Shown here: piece after piece, positions 43,759-52,215 of the stretch
Layout of the letters: each line of letters opens with the position of its first letter
Numbering within the stretch: position 1 is the stretch's first letter
Position numbers and translations under genes: made by a program
The notes under the pieces: model-generated
Told to the model about the DNA's origin: nothing
Seen by the model: only the letters and a program-made list of their open reading frames with translations
Database searches by the model: none
From: Laspinema sp. D2d
Lineage (GTDB): Bacteria; Cyanobacteriota; Cyanobacteriia; Cyanobacteriales; Laspinemataceae
Reading direction: 5' to 3'
Length of the DNA: 64,000 bases
NCBI RefSeq assembly: GCF_025370755.1
Contig: NZ_JAMXFC010000019.1
Span: 1 to 64,000 of the forward strand

Positions 43759-44914
43759 GTTTTAAGAGAAACCTAAAAATAGATACACTAATCCTGTCAA
43801 CTGCTAATTTTAGCCATTCAAAACGAGTTTTTTGAACCAGTGGACATAGCTGATATTTTCAGACATAAAAGCCTGTAAATACCTTAACTTATCTAAGGGT
43901 TTACTTCCAAAGCTAATGGGGATTTCCACTAACTGAAGGAGCAGATAGCAAATCAATGCAGCATAAATTTGGATCGAGATACCGTTGGGATTTTTTGTGA
44001 TTAAACGAGATAGCTTTAAATGCATTTTTAAAAACTTCCACAGTAATTCAATCTGCCATCTCCTTCGATAAATTTCTCCGATTTCTTCATTACTATATGC
44101 TAATTCTCCTGATTCCGGCAAATTAGTCATAAATCTAAATTCTGTCCGACTTTCTAAATCACAAAAAGTCACAACTCTGACTTGAACAGTTCGCTTACCG
44201 CTCCAGACTTCATAAGTTCCATCTTCTTTTAGATTCAGGGTAGAATTGTTTTTAATTCGTAGTACAAAATACTGATTTTCTTTTTTCAGTAATTCTTGAA
44301 CTCGCTCGGAGCTTGAAAATCCTCTATCCATTACAGCAACTCCATTCTGAGGCGTAGCTGCTATGGTTTCGTCTCCATATTCACTATCGTGACCTTGGCC
44401 AAAATGAATGTGTACTCCGTCAATGATTCCGCGTTCATTGTCAGTTCCTGCAAATAACTTGACTTGATGGTATTCCTGTTGCCATAATAATTTACTGGTT
44501 AAGGTAACTATTGTTGAATCGAGTGGGAATAAAATCAGCTTGTCTTTGCCTTTTTTTCGTTTTACATCGTCTTTTAATTTTTGAAACAACTTTTCAAATA
44601 TACCAACATCTCTATTCTTACTGGCTTTTGAAAAAGTTGATTTATCTATAGGAATATTTCGGCTGTTTAACCGAAAAAATAGCGAAGTCATCGTATCGAG
44701 ACTTTGGTCAAAACTAAAACCTAACCAGCAGGAGACAAATGTGAAAGTGTCCAACACCGGATAATCATCTTTGGGCAGGTCCGCAAGATAGCGTTTTATA
44801 ATTTTAGGAAAGTTAGAAAATGTCATTCCAGTTAGAATTTTCAGTTTTTATCAGTTTCGTATTATAGTTTATTCGGGAAATTTTTGCAACTTTTTCTATC
44901 ATTCAACACTTCTG
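43743..44914. mobile_element. Complete IS4-family insertion sequence (1172 bp)
   Basis: Ends CAGAAGTGTTGAATGA (43743-43758) and TCATTCAACACTTCTG (44899-44914) are perfect 16-bp terminal inverted repeats. They are flanked by identical 9-bp target duplications GGTTATTAT (43734-43742 and 44915-44923). One full transposase gene lies inside on the minus strand. Perfect ends and target copies show a recent, probably still mobile insertion. It splits a row of plus-strand genes. Confidence 0.95.
43810..44826 (-). CDS. IS4-family DDE transposase
   Basis: 338 residues, full length. DDE centre: first Asp in ILFPLDSTIVTLTS (~102), second in GVAVMDRGFSSSE (~165), and the YREK signature as YRRRWQIELLWKFLK (Y-x2-R-x3-E-x6-K, ~252-266) with the catalytic Glu. 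It cuts and pastes the element that encloses it. No frameshift or stop is visible, so it is probably active. Its direction is opposite to the interrupted operon. Confidence 0.93.
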   Translation of the reverse strand: MTFSNFPKIIKRYLADLPKDDYPVLDTFTFVSCWLGFSFDQSLDTMTSLFFRLNSRNIPIDKSTFSKASKNRDVGIFEKLFQKLKDDVKRKKGKDKLILFPLDSTIVTLTSKLLWQQEYHQVKLFAGTDNERGIIDGVHIHFGQGHDSEYGDETIAATPQNGVAVMDRGFSSSERVQELLKKENQYFVLRIKNNSTLNLKEDGTYEVWSGKRTVQVRVVTFCDLESRTEFRFMTNLPESGELAYSNEEIGEIYRRRWQIELLWKFLKMHLKLSRLITKNPNGISIQIYAALICYLLLQLVEIPISFGSKPLDKLRYLQAFMSENISYVHWFKKLVLNG

Positions 44915-44983
44915 GGTTATTATTTTAATTTTAGTCAGTTTTGTTGATGCGAATTCATAAAAATAGTTTAGGAGATAAAACTA

Positions 44984-45394
44984 ATGATTGACGATAAGAT
45001 TACTGTAGCTGGAAAATCTGTTCCTGTTTACTATGAAAATGAGCGTGGAGAAATAGTAATTCCCAGCGATATTGAACGGAAAATAGTGTTAGGGTTTGTT
45101 GGTAGAGCTTTAGCAACTCCAGTTACAGCAGTTACTATTGTGATTGGAGAGGCTTGGCGTGATATTCGTTTGACCTATGAAAGAGTTGTACAAGATATAG
45201 ATGTTGAAGTTTCCAGAACAAAAATTGAAGCTGAAAACAGAAAAATGAAAGATATTTTTGAGATTTTTGGCAGGGAAATTGCTGGTTTAGAATGTTTACC
45301 ACCCAGTTACCCTGAATCAGTAAAAAAAATGTATCGAAATGAACTTATTAAAAAGATGGAAAAAAGGTTGCAAGCTATTAGCAACAAAGACTAA
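44984..45394 (+). CDS. Unrecognised protein, short paralogue of ORF at 42686
   Basis: 136 residues with AGGAG nine bases before the ATG. Residues ~12-126 align with residues ~103-218 of the protein encoded at 42686-43417, with the core SVPVYYENERGEIVIPSD and the AVTIVIG strand, and a C-terminal helical part. It lacks the coiled-coil N-terminus of the larger paralogue. No catalytic motif seen. Before the IS insertion it would have followed the small membrane protein gene by 23 bp, forming one operon. Function unknown. Confidence 0.75.
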   Translation: MIDDKITVAGKSVPVYYENERGEIVIPSDIERKIVLGFVGRALATPVTAVTIVIGEAWRDIRLTYERVVQDIDVEVSRTKIEAENRKMKDIFEIFGREIAGLECLPPSYPESVKKMYRNELIKKMEKRLQAISNKD

Positions 45395-45405
45395 TTATCA
45401 AGCCA

Positions 45406-45678
45406 ATGAGTTACCTAAGAATATCGGGATTATCTAGTTTTAAGAAGCAGGTAGGAAAAAACATGAAAAGAAGAGATGACTCAAATCCAAACTTTCATTT
45501 GGCCACTAAAAAGGATAATAAGATCCAAATAGCAAGTAATGGTTTAGTTAAATTTGCTAGTGAAATTGTCCAAACTGAGGAGTCATTAAAAATTTTTTAC
45601 AACTCTGAGGTTAGCAAGAGTATTGTTCTTAGAACAGAATTTGAAATTTGGGATGAGTATGATCGCAAAAAGGGTTAG
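45406..45678 (+). CDS. Small unrecognised protein
   Basis: 90 residues, basic N-terminal half (FKKQVGKNMKRRDDSNPNF) and acidic end, no membrane segment. It begins 11 bp after the stop of the preceding gene and shares its AT-rich composition, so it is likely co-transcribed. I recognise no domain; an internal ATG at 45463 is an alternative start. Confidence 0.55.
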   Translation: MSYLRISGLSSFKKQVGKNMKRRDDSNPNFHLATKKDNKIQIASNGLVKFASEIVQTEESLKIFYNSEVSKSIVLRTEFEIWDEYDRKKG

Positions 45679-45721
45679 CCTGATGATATAGTTAAACCGA
45701 TTCTCTTGAATTGAACGAAAA

Positions 45722-46234
45722 GTGAAACCCTATCTCAAGTCAATATCTGGAATAACTTACCCTCAATTTCTAGCAATTATGGGATTGATTTTTGGTGTTT
45801 GTATTTTAGTGGTTTCCTTCGAGGTAGTGGAAGGTTTTTTCACATCTCAAAACTTGTCATCATCCAGCAAAAGTACACCGCACAACTCCGCTCCCAAACA
45901 AACAATCGTTAGATATTATCAGTTAGCAACCACAAATAGGCAAGAAGCTATCAAGCTACTCAGCGACCCTTGGCGACGACAAGCAGCCACCCAAATTAAC
46001 GATAACTGGTGGAATTCTATTAGACGAGTTGAAGTGTATGCTTTTAAAACTTTTGCGAAAAATAATAGTAAAGCCAAAATCAAGGTCTGGTTAAAATATC
46101 AGATGAAAAATGGTCAAACTCCATGTGAAAGTTTGATTTTTAATTTAATCTTTGATAGGAGTAGAAATCAATGGCTCATGGATAGTGTTGAACCCAACAG
46201 TGTCATCCAGAATCCCTATTGCAATAGTAAATAA
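45722..46234 (+). CDS. Membrane-anchored protein with NTF2-like outer domain
   Basis: 170 residues from a GTG. One membrane helix (~14-36, FLAIMGLIFGVCILVVSFEV), a Ser/Lys-rich linker, then a domain (~58-165) of the type IVRYYQLATTNRQEAIKLLS ... NDNWWNSIRRVEVYAF ... LKYQMKNGQTPCESLIFNLI ... WLMDSVE. The same kind of domain stands at the C-terminus of many cyanobacterial Ser/Thr kinases and TPR proteins outside the membrane. Likely a sensory or protein-binding module. Last gene of the island, convergent with the HTH gene by a 26-bp gap. Confidence 0.6.
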   Translation: MKPYLKSISGITYPQFLAIMGLIFGVCILVVSFEVVEGFFTSQNLSSSSKSTPHNSAPKQTIVRYYQLATTNRQEAIKLLSDPWRRQAATQINDNWWNSIRRVEVYAFKTFAKNNSKAKIKVWLKYQMKNGQTPCESLIFNLIFDRSRNQWLMDSVEPNSVIQNPYCNSK

Positions 46235-46260
46235 TCTTTCTTCATCCCATCGCAGCTAAT

Positions 46261-46797
46261 TTATTCCATCCACTCCTGAACTTCATTGAACGGTAAATCC
46301 AGAGATTCAGCAATTTGTTCGGCGGTTAAGCCCAGTTGACTCAACTTTTCAACCGCCTTGAATTTTGTCTCTCGCAATACCTCTTCAACCCGGTATTTAT
46401 CCTTCTTTATAGTATGTTTTTCCTTAAATTCAGCATCGAAATTGTCTCTATTTTTCAAGTCACCAGTTTCAGGTTGGTTGCAAATATTGATATGTTCAAT
46501 ATTAACAGAATTACTGATAATATGATGCTGATAATTTACAAATCCTAAACGCTCAACTGTGGCGACTAAGTTAGACCTATTTAACTTTTCGCCAAACACC
46601 TCCGATAACAATCGCCACAGTTCGTATCCCTCATCCCTAGCATGACCCGTAGTGCATCCGTACTTTTTGGCGATCGCAGCATACTTCTGTCCGTTAAGGA
46701 CTCCCGTTAAAATCGCCAATTGCAGACTATCTAGGTGTTCTCCGGTTTCCCTAAAGACTAACTCATCAATCGACTTTACCACTGCTTGCCAGTCCAT
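46261..46797 (-). CDS. vWA-MoxR-associated type HTH protein
   Basis: 178 residues. Residues ~1-90 carry the same HTH type as the protein at 1299 (LDSLQLAILTGVLNGQKYAA, then a KLNRSNLVATVERLGF end). Residues ~92-140 are low-complexity and charged. The C-terminus AVEKLSQLGLTAEQIAESLD and then LPFNEVQEW is a second short HTH-like motif, also found at the end of Rpn/PD-(D/E)XK-transposase proteins. In other genomes this N-terminal HTH is fused to ATPase, protease or TPR effectors; here no effector is attached. It may regulate the adjacent island. Confidence 0.65.
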   Translation of the reverse strand: MDWQAVVKSIDELVFRETGEHLDSLQLAILTGVLNGQKYAAIAKKYGCTTGHARDEGYELWRLLSEVFGEKLNRSNLVATVERLGFVNYQHHIISNSVNIEHINICNQPETGDLKNRDNFDAEFKEKHTIKKDKYRVEEVLRETKFKAVEKLSQLGLTAEQIAESLDLPFNEVQEWME

Positions 46798-47019
46798 GTA
46801 CTCCTAATGACTCTTCTTAAACATCTTCATCTTCTCCCATTATCCGACATTTTCCTTCCCTGTGACCGCGCATCAAAGAATAGGGGGTTGACAAAAGTGA
46901 TGGCGATCGCCTACACTCCCATCGATAGCTTCAACATTGCTATAGACATGACTAAAAAATCAATTTTAACAAAAAAGCACCCAAACCCAGGGATGAGGGG
47001 ACTCTAACCCATCACAGGG

Positions 47020-47808
47020 TCATTCCCTTATTCCTTGCTCTCTTAACTGTGTATCCACCCAAGCTGCTTCAGATTCAGAGAAAGCGGGGATAGGTTGCGT
47101 GCTATAATCAATCACAAAGTCATATCCCGCCCGGTCATATAACTGATTTAATAACTGGTTTAAATCAATTATCGGTTCCGTATCCCCAGAACGTAGCGGG
47201 AGGGGAAACGTGGGAATTGTCTCGGGTAAATTAAACAGAGATAAGTCTGCATAAGGACGGCGATCGCCTCGACTGACCAGAATCCGATAATGCGCCTCCA
47301 CATCGTTTCCTAAAACCGGCATCGGTTCCCCACCCCGCAACAGGTCAATTTCCACCAAATGAGTCCGACTGGCTAAAATGCGGCTCCGCTTTTCTTCATA
47401 CACCTCGCGCCCTTTTCTTCGGCGCTTATTTGCCGGAGAAAGCACCTTGATCGCCGTTACTACTTCCCCGGTTGCCATCTCCCGCACTTCTAAATAGGCC
47501 TCCCGAAATTCCATCCTCATCGGCACTTCCACCGGCAGAGGTTTTTGAGTCGGAGGCGCTGCTACTGCTACATTAGAATCTTGCTGTGGCGTAAGAGGGC
47601 GACGCTCCACCACGACATCAGGAATTCCCACCAATAAACTATCATTTGCAGCACTTTCATACACCCGTTTTTCGATAGCAACTCGATATTTGGGTCGCAA
47701 CTGAGGGACTAATAAATCTGCGATTTCTATCATTAAACGACTATGAACCTCGGGCCAAAAATTTGGCCCTTCTAAATATGGGTTCATCCCTGGAAATGGA
47801 GAAGGCAT
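47020..47808 (-). CDS. DUF4058 family protein
   Basis: 262 residues with the family start MPSPFPGMNPYLEGPNFWPE followed by VHSRLM, and the core phrases AIEKRVYE and IKVLSPANKRRRKGREVYEE. DUF4058 proteins are abundant in filamentous cyanobacteria and some other bacteria, often in many copies, with a predicted nuclease-like fold; no activity is known. It lies downstream of thrS but is separated from it by a long inverted repeat. Confidence 0.9.
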   Translation of the reverse strand: MPSPFPGMNPYLEGPNFWPEVHSRLMIEIADLLVPQLRPKYRVAIEKRVYESAANDSLLVGIPDVVVERRPLTPQQDSNVAVAAPPTQKPLPVEVPMRMEFREAYLEVREMATGEVVTAIKVLSPANKRRRKGREVYEEKRSRILASRTHLVEIDLLRGGEPMPVLGNDVEAHYRILVSRGDRRPYADLSLFNLPETIPTFPLPLRSGDTEPIIDLNQLLNQLYDRAGYDFVIDYSTQPIPAFSESEAAWVDTQLREQGIRE

Positions 47809-47920
47809 AATTTAACTCCCTATTTCAGCACTGTTTTATCGCTATCCTTGTCCTACTTGATAAATTCTGCTGCTACACTCTCCCGTTTTGGGCTGCCATC
47901 GGTTGGGGGTGAGGGCGACA

Positions 47921-47966
47921 AGTATAGATTTAGGAAAAGTAGGATTATCCGCCCTAAATCTATACT
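47921..47966. repeat. Perfect inverted repeat between thrS and DUF4058 gene
   Basis: AGTATAGATTTAGG (47921-47934) and CCTAAATCTATACT (47953-47966), 14 bp with an 18-base loop, twelve bases after the thrS stop codon. No U-run on the minus strand, so either a terminator-like mRNA end structure or a small mobile repeat remnant. Confidence 0.6.
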
Positions 47967-47977
47967 AAAAATGGGAA

Positions 47978-49804
47978 CTAGAAATTGGTGCGATCGCGAT
48001 TGGCAACCTTCATCTTTTCAATCACCTCTGCCACCGCCATCGTTCCCAACTCCCCACCGGCGCGGGTGCGAATACTTAACTGATTCGCTTCCACTTCTTT
48101 AGCCCCAACTACAGCCATCACCGGAATCTTTTCCTTTTCTCCATTGCGAATCAGCTTCCCTAAACGCTCTCCACTGGTATCGGCTTCAGCCCGAATTCCC
48201 TCAATTCGCATCCGAGTGGCTACCTCTTTCGCAAAGGGTAGAAATTCATCACTCACCGGCAATAAGCGCATTTGAATTGGTGCTAACCAGAAGGGGAAAT
48301 CTCCGGCATATTCCTCAATTAAAATCCCAATCAGCCGTTCCAATGACCCAAAAGGTGCACGGTGAATCATCACCGGACGTTTGCGCGTGCCATCTTCGCC
48401 CACATATTCTAATTGGAAGCGTTCCGGCAAGTTGTAGTCCACTTGGACGGTTCCTAACTGCCACTCACGTTCAAGCGCATCCTGGAAAATAAAATCCAGT
48501 TTTGGCCCATAAAATGCCGCTTCTCCTGGCGCTTCAAAAGACTCCATCCCTAGGGTATCAACAGCGCGACGGATGGCATTTTCGGCCTTATTCCATGCCT
48601 CATCCGACCCGATATATTTATCAGATTCGGGGTCACGGAAACTCAACCGGGCTTTAAAGTTTTTCAGTTGCAAACTATTAAAGACCGATAAGATTAAATC
48701 CACCACACTCAGGAATTCATCATCCAGTTGTTCTGGAGTCACGAACAGGTGAGAATCATCCACGGTAAAGCCGCGAACTCGGGTTAATCCCCCCAATTCT
48801 CCCGATTGTTCATAGCGGTAAACAGTGCCAAATTCCGCGAGACGCATGGGTAAATCCCGATAGGAACGCAACTCGTTTTTATAAATTTGGATATGGAACG
48901 GACAGTTCATGGGTTTAAGCACAAACCCCCGTTCTTCTGCGGCGGATTCTTCATCCTCTGCCATCATGGGGAACATATCCTCTTTATATTGTTGCCAATG
49001 ACCGGAGGTTTTAAATAGGTCAATTCTGGCAATATGAGGGGTGACAACGCCGAGATATCCGCGTTTGACTTGTTCCTGTTTGAGGAAGTCTTCGAGCACA
49101 CTGCGTAAAACGGTGCCTTTGGGGGTCCATAAGGGTAATCCGGGACCTACGGGGTCGGCAAACAAAAAGAGTCCGAGTTCTTTGCCGAGTTTGCGGTGAT
49201 CTCGTTTGAGGGCTTCTTCTTTGCGTCTCTTGTATTCGGTGAGTTGTTCGGGGGTTTCCCAGGCGGTGCCGTAGATGCGCTGGAGTTGTTGTTTGCTGGC
49301 ATCGCCGCGCCAGTAGGCCCCAGCTAAACTTTCGAGTTCGATCGCCTTGGGGTGAAGTTCGCTGGTATTTTCAACATGGGGACCCGCACACAAATCCCAC
49401 CATTCTTCCCCGAGGTGATAAATGGTAATCGGTTCTTGTTTGATGTCCCCGAGAATTTCTAACTTGTAGGGTTCATTAATGGCTTTGATGCGTCTTTCCG
49501 CTTCTTCTCGGGTGACTTCTTCACGGGTGACGGGTAATTTCCGGTTGATGATTTTGACCATCTCTTTTTTGATGGCTTTGAGGTCCTGTTCAGTGAAGGT
49601 CTCAGGATTGTCAAAATCATAATAAAATCCATTATCAATCCAAGGTCCAATAGTCACTTGGGCCTTGGGGAAAAGCTTCTGGACTGCCATCGCCATCACA
49701 TGAGAGGTGGTGTGGCGAATCTTTTTGAGTTGCTCAGATTCGCTGGTACGCGGCAAGTAAATTTTTTCGGCGGGTGCTTCGACAGCCGGAGATGAGTTAG
49801 CCAT
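47978..49804 (-). CDS. thrS: Threonine-tRNA ligase
   Basis: 608 residues. It lacks the N-terminal TGS domain, as in other cyanobacteria, and begins near the editing domain with HTTSHVMAMAVQKLFPKA (~32-49, zinc/editing HxxxH type). Catalytic class II core: the zinc ligand in MNCPFHI, motif 2 FGTVYRYEQSGELGGLTRVR, motif 3 HRAPFGSLERLIGIL; the anticodon-binding domain follows from ~500 (RLLPVSDEF). Charges tRNA-Thr in the cytoplasm. It is divergent from the DUF2605 gene; no T-box is visible upstream. Confidence 0.96.
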   Translation of the reverse strand: MANSSPAVEAPAEKIYLPRTSESEQLKKIRHTTSHVMAMAVQKLFPKAQVTIGPWIDNGFYYDFDNPETFTEQDLKAIKKEMVKIINRKLPVTREEVTREEAERRIKAINEPYKLEILGDIKQEPITIYHLGEEWWDLCAGPHVENTSELHPKAIELESLAGAYWRGDASKQQLQRIYGTAWETPEQLTEYKRRKEEALKRDHRKLGKELGLFLFADPVGPGLPLWTPKGTVLRSVLEDFLKQEQVKRGYLGVVTPHIARIDLFKTSGHWQQYKEDMFPMMAEDEESAAEERGFVLKPMNCPFHIQIYKNELRSYRDLPMRLAEFGTVYRYEQSGELGGLTRVRGFTVDDSHLFVTPEQLDDEFLSVVDLILSVFNSLQLKNFKARLSFRDPESDKYIGSDEAWNKAENAIRRAVDTLGMESFEAPGEAAFYGPKLDFIFQDALEREWQLGTVQVDYNLPERFQLEYVGEDGTRKRPVMIHRAPFGSLERLIGILIEEYAGDFPFWLAPIQMRLLPVSDEFLPFAKEVATRMRIEGIRAEADTSGERLGKLIRNGEKEKIPVMAVVGAKEVEANQLSIRTRAGGELGTMAVAEVIEKMKVANRDRTNF

Positions 49805-50098
49805 TTGCTTTGGATTTTAATCGCGGATTTGTATTACCTTCTGTTCTATTTTAAAGGGTCGGTTCCCCAATGGGAGTGGTTGGCTGAAGTTGTTGCGACA
49901 GGAGGCCCACGGAGAGGGGGCAGTTGAAGTGGGGAATTATGCAGATTAGAGGGTAAATGTCAAGGGTAAGAGGGGAACTCTAAGGCGATCGCCAATTGTT
50001 ACCAGGCGATCGCTAACCCCTTGTAAACTCTGTCGCATAATGTTAAGTTTTGTAAAATAAGTTAAAATTAGCCTCAGTACCCCGATTATCTAAAAATC

Positions 50099-50416
50099 AT
50101 GCTCAATCCCAATCTTCCCGAGCCTAACTTACTCAAAACTCTACTAGAACCGTTATTAGAGGATTTTCAATATTGGTTTGCCCGATCGCGCAAGTTATTG
50201 GAAAATGAGGAAATCTCCTTTTTGGGGAAAGAGGGCCAAACCGAGTTACTCGCTAGAGTGCAATATGCACAGCAAGAAGTCACCACAGCTCAAATGCTAC
50301 TCAGGGCCACGGAGGGTCAGGTGGGCGTAGAAATGGAAGTGCTGATGCCGTGGCACAAATTGCTAACGGAATGCTGGCAAGTGTCGATGCGGTTTCGCAT
50401 GGAAAATTCCGTCTAG
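50099..50416 (+). CDS. DUF2605 family protein
   Basis: 105 residues, soluble and helical. The phrases LLKTLLEPLLEDFQYWFARS and LLENEEISFLG are those of DUF2605, a cyanobacteria-only family with no known function. It is followed after 153 bp by a DUF2973 gene, a pair often found together, so they may act together. Confidence 0.85.
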   Translation: MLNPNLPEPNLLKTLLEPLLEDFQYWFARSRKLLENEEISFLGKEGQTELLARVQYAQQEVTTAQMLLRATEGQVGVEMEVLMPWHKLLTECWQVSMRFRMENSV

Positions 50417-50569
50417 GCGGTCCTCGGTGGCAGTGGCCTCGACTAACCCTAAATTAAATCCCTAGATCCCCTGGAAGATTAGACACTGAGTGCTTCCCTT
50501 GAGAAACACGCTTTAATCTACCCCCCTGAGTTACCCCTTAATCACCTGACTGTGCCGGAGAATATCAAT

Positions 50570-50890
50570 ATGCTGCACTTAGTTTACATTTTTGCCTTTA
50601 CCATTTTGGCGTTTCTCGCCGTCGGAAACTTGATTCGCAGTTTGGTCATGCTGAGTAGTGAATCCAGAACCTATCCACCAGGACGGTGGAACTCAGGGTC
50701 TCCGAATTCAATAATGGGACGGTATCAACGTCCGGTCCCCCATCCCGAACTGCTGGATGCGTCAGGAAATGTAGTCAATGAACCGTTAATGGTGATGAAA
50801 TCCATGACAATGGATGATGCCCGAGAACGCCTAGATGCTTTATATGAAGCTTCACCGGGAGGATCTGGGGAGAGCAAGGAAGAAAAATAA
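50570..50890 (+). CDS. DUF2973 family membrane protein
   Basis: 106 residues from the ATG at 50570, which has GGAGA eight bases before it; a GTG at 50552 is less likely. One N-terminal membrane helix (LVYIFAFTILAFLAVGNLI) and a polar tail with the conserved PHPELLDASGNVVNEPLMV block. Matches DUF2973 of cyanobacteria. Function unknown; forms a conserved pair with the DUF2605 gene upstream. Confidence 0.85.
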   Translation: MLHLVYIFAFTILAFLAVGNLIRSLVMLSSESRTYPPGRWNSGSPNSIMGRYQRPVPHPELLDASGNVVNEPLMVMKSMTMDDARERLDALYEASPGGSGESKEEK

Positions 50891-51019
50891 AAATCAGAGG
50901 GTTGAGATTGGAGATTTTAGAAGTCTAAACTCTGACTCATACAATGCAAGGGTTGCGGTGAACTGAGGGTGTTGACCGGCTTTTGACATGGGTTAACAGA
51001 AAACAACAGGCTTTGGCTC

Positions 51020-51670
51020 CTAAAAGGTTGCTAGAACTTCCCGAACCCAGGTGCGAAAGGCTTTCATGGTTTTATTTCTGCCTGCAGTTTTGGCTTGTTC
51101 TAAATATTGGGGAATGACCTCAGTTAGGGGAAAATTGGGAAAATTTTGACTGTGATCGCATTCTTGATAGATACCATCTTCTTGCAGGCGGCTAATTTTG
51201 AGGGTTCCTTTCTCAAACTGCCATAATTCCCCTACACCTAACCCTTGATAAATCATCACATGGGTGCGCGAGGTGACATCAATTTCTAAAGCTAAATCTG
51301 GAGGCGGATCTACCGTCAAATCTAATCGGTCCTTACCACGGACTGCTGCCTCATTTTGGATATAAAAGCAATTATCGGGTTCAATGCATTGTGCCATGAC
51401 TTGATTTTTAAATGTAGTCGAACCCAGAGGACAAAATTCAAGGTCGAGTTCTTCTAGGAGAATTTGTACTAAGTTGGTTATATAGAGTTTTGCCCTTTCG
51501 TGTTCTGGTAGTGGAGTCATGATTTCTAAGGTTCCTTTGTCGTAAGCAATTCGCGCTCCTCGATGTTCACCTAAGTCTTCTAAAATGGCTTCAAATTCTT
51601 TCCAGCTTACCTCTTTGAGTAGGACTCGCTGTCCCGGGGGAACGGTGATTCTATTAATTTCTAATAGCAT
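51020..51670 (-). CDS. Uma2 family putative endonuclease
   Basis: 216 residues from the ATG at 51670 with GGAGT in front. PD-(D/E)XK-like fold of the Uma2/DUF820 family: WKEFEAILEDLGE..., the LEIMTPLPEHE element, EPDNCFYI and PPPDLALEIDVTS with the catalytic Asp and Glu, then VGELWQFEKGTLKI. These genes are present in tens of copies in filamentous cyanobacteria; nuclease activity is predicted only. Catalytic residues look intact here. Confidence 0.9.
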   Translation of the reverse strand: MLLEINRITVPPGQRVLLKEVSWKEFEAILEDLGEHRGARIAYDKGTLEIMTPLPEHERAKLYITNLVQILLEELDLEFCPLGSTTFKNQVMAQCIEPDNCFYIQNEAAVRGKDRLDLTVDPPPDLALEIDVTSRTHVMIYQGLGVGELWQFEKGTLKISRLQEDGIYQECDHSQNFPNFPLTEVIPQYLEQAKTAGRNKTMKAFRTWVREVLATF

Positions 51671-51708
51671 TTTTAACTCCAAAAATGATTTTTATTAAGC
51701 ATTTCTAT

Positions 51709-52149
51709 TCAATCTAATTTTTGAATAAAATCTAACAATTGGTGAGGGACAAGAACTAACTCACCGGATGTCAATCGGTCTATCTCGATCCAGAGGGCTT
51801 TTCCTTGGCGGTTTCCTTCAAAGAAGGGGACAGAATCGAGTTCATAAAATTTGCGATCTCTAAAATCACAGCGATAGAGTTGAATAATTTCATGGCCCGG
51901 TTTGCCGTTATATATAAAAATATTTTCTAGGCAACCTAGGTAGTGAATATTGGTTAATTCTCCTTTGACTTCTTCTTGAAATTCCCGTTTTAAAGCTTCC
52001 AGGCTAGTTTCGCCAAAGTCAAGACCGCCTCCTAAAGGACGATAAAATGATTGGTGTTTGACTGAATCATAGCCTTCGGAAACAAACAGGCGATTTTTGT
52101 CTTGAATTAGACCTAATGTAATGACGCGAATTTTAGGTTTTTTAGTCAT
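51709..52149 (-). CDS. NUDIX hydrolase
   Basis: 146 residues with a complete Nudix box, GGGLDFGETSLEALKREFQE and then EV (G-x5-E-x7-R-E-x2-E-E, ~40-61), which binds Mg and cuts nucleoside-diphosphate-linked compounds. The residues around the box do not identify the substrate. It starts 66 bp after the DUF3531 gene on the same strand and is followed by the Uma2 gene after 38 bp. Confidence 0.88.
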   Translation of the reverse strand: MTKKPKIRVITLGLIQDKNRLFVSEGYDSVKHQSFYRPLGGGLDFGETSLEALKREFQEEVKGELTNIHYLGCLENIFIYNGKPGHEIIQLYRCDFRDRKFYELDSVPFFEGNRQGKALWIEIDRLTSGELVLVPHQLLDFIQKLD

Positions 52150-52215
52150 TTTTTTAGAAATAAAATCAAATTAAATTTTCCCAGTAAATTAAGCTGGGAA
52201 AATTGAATAATTTAA

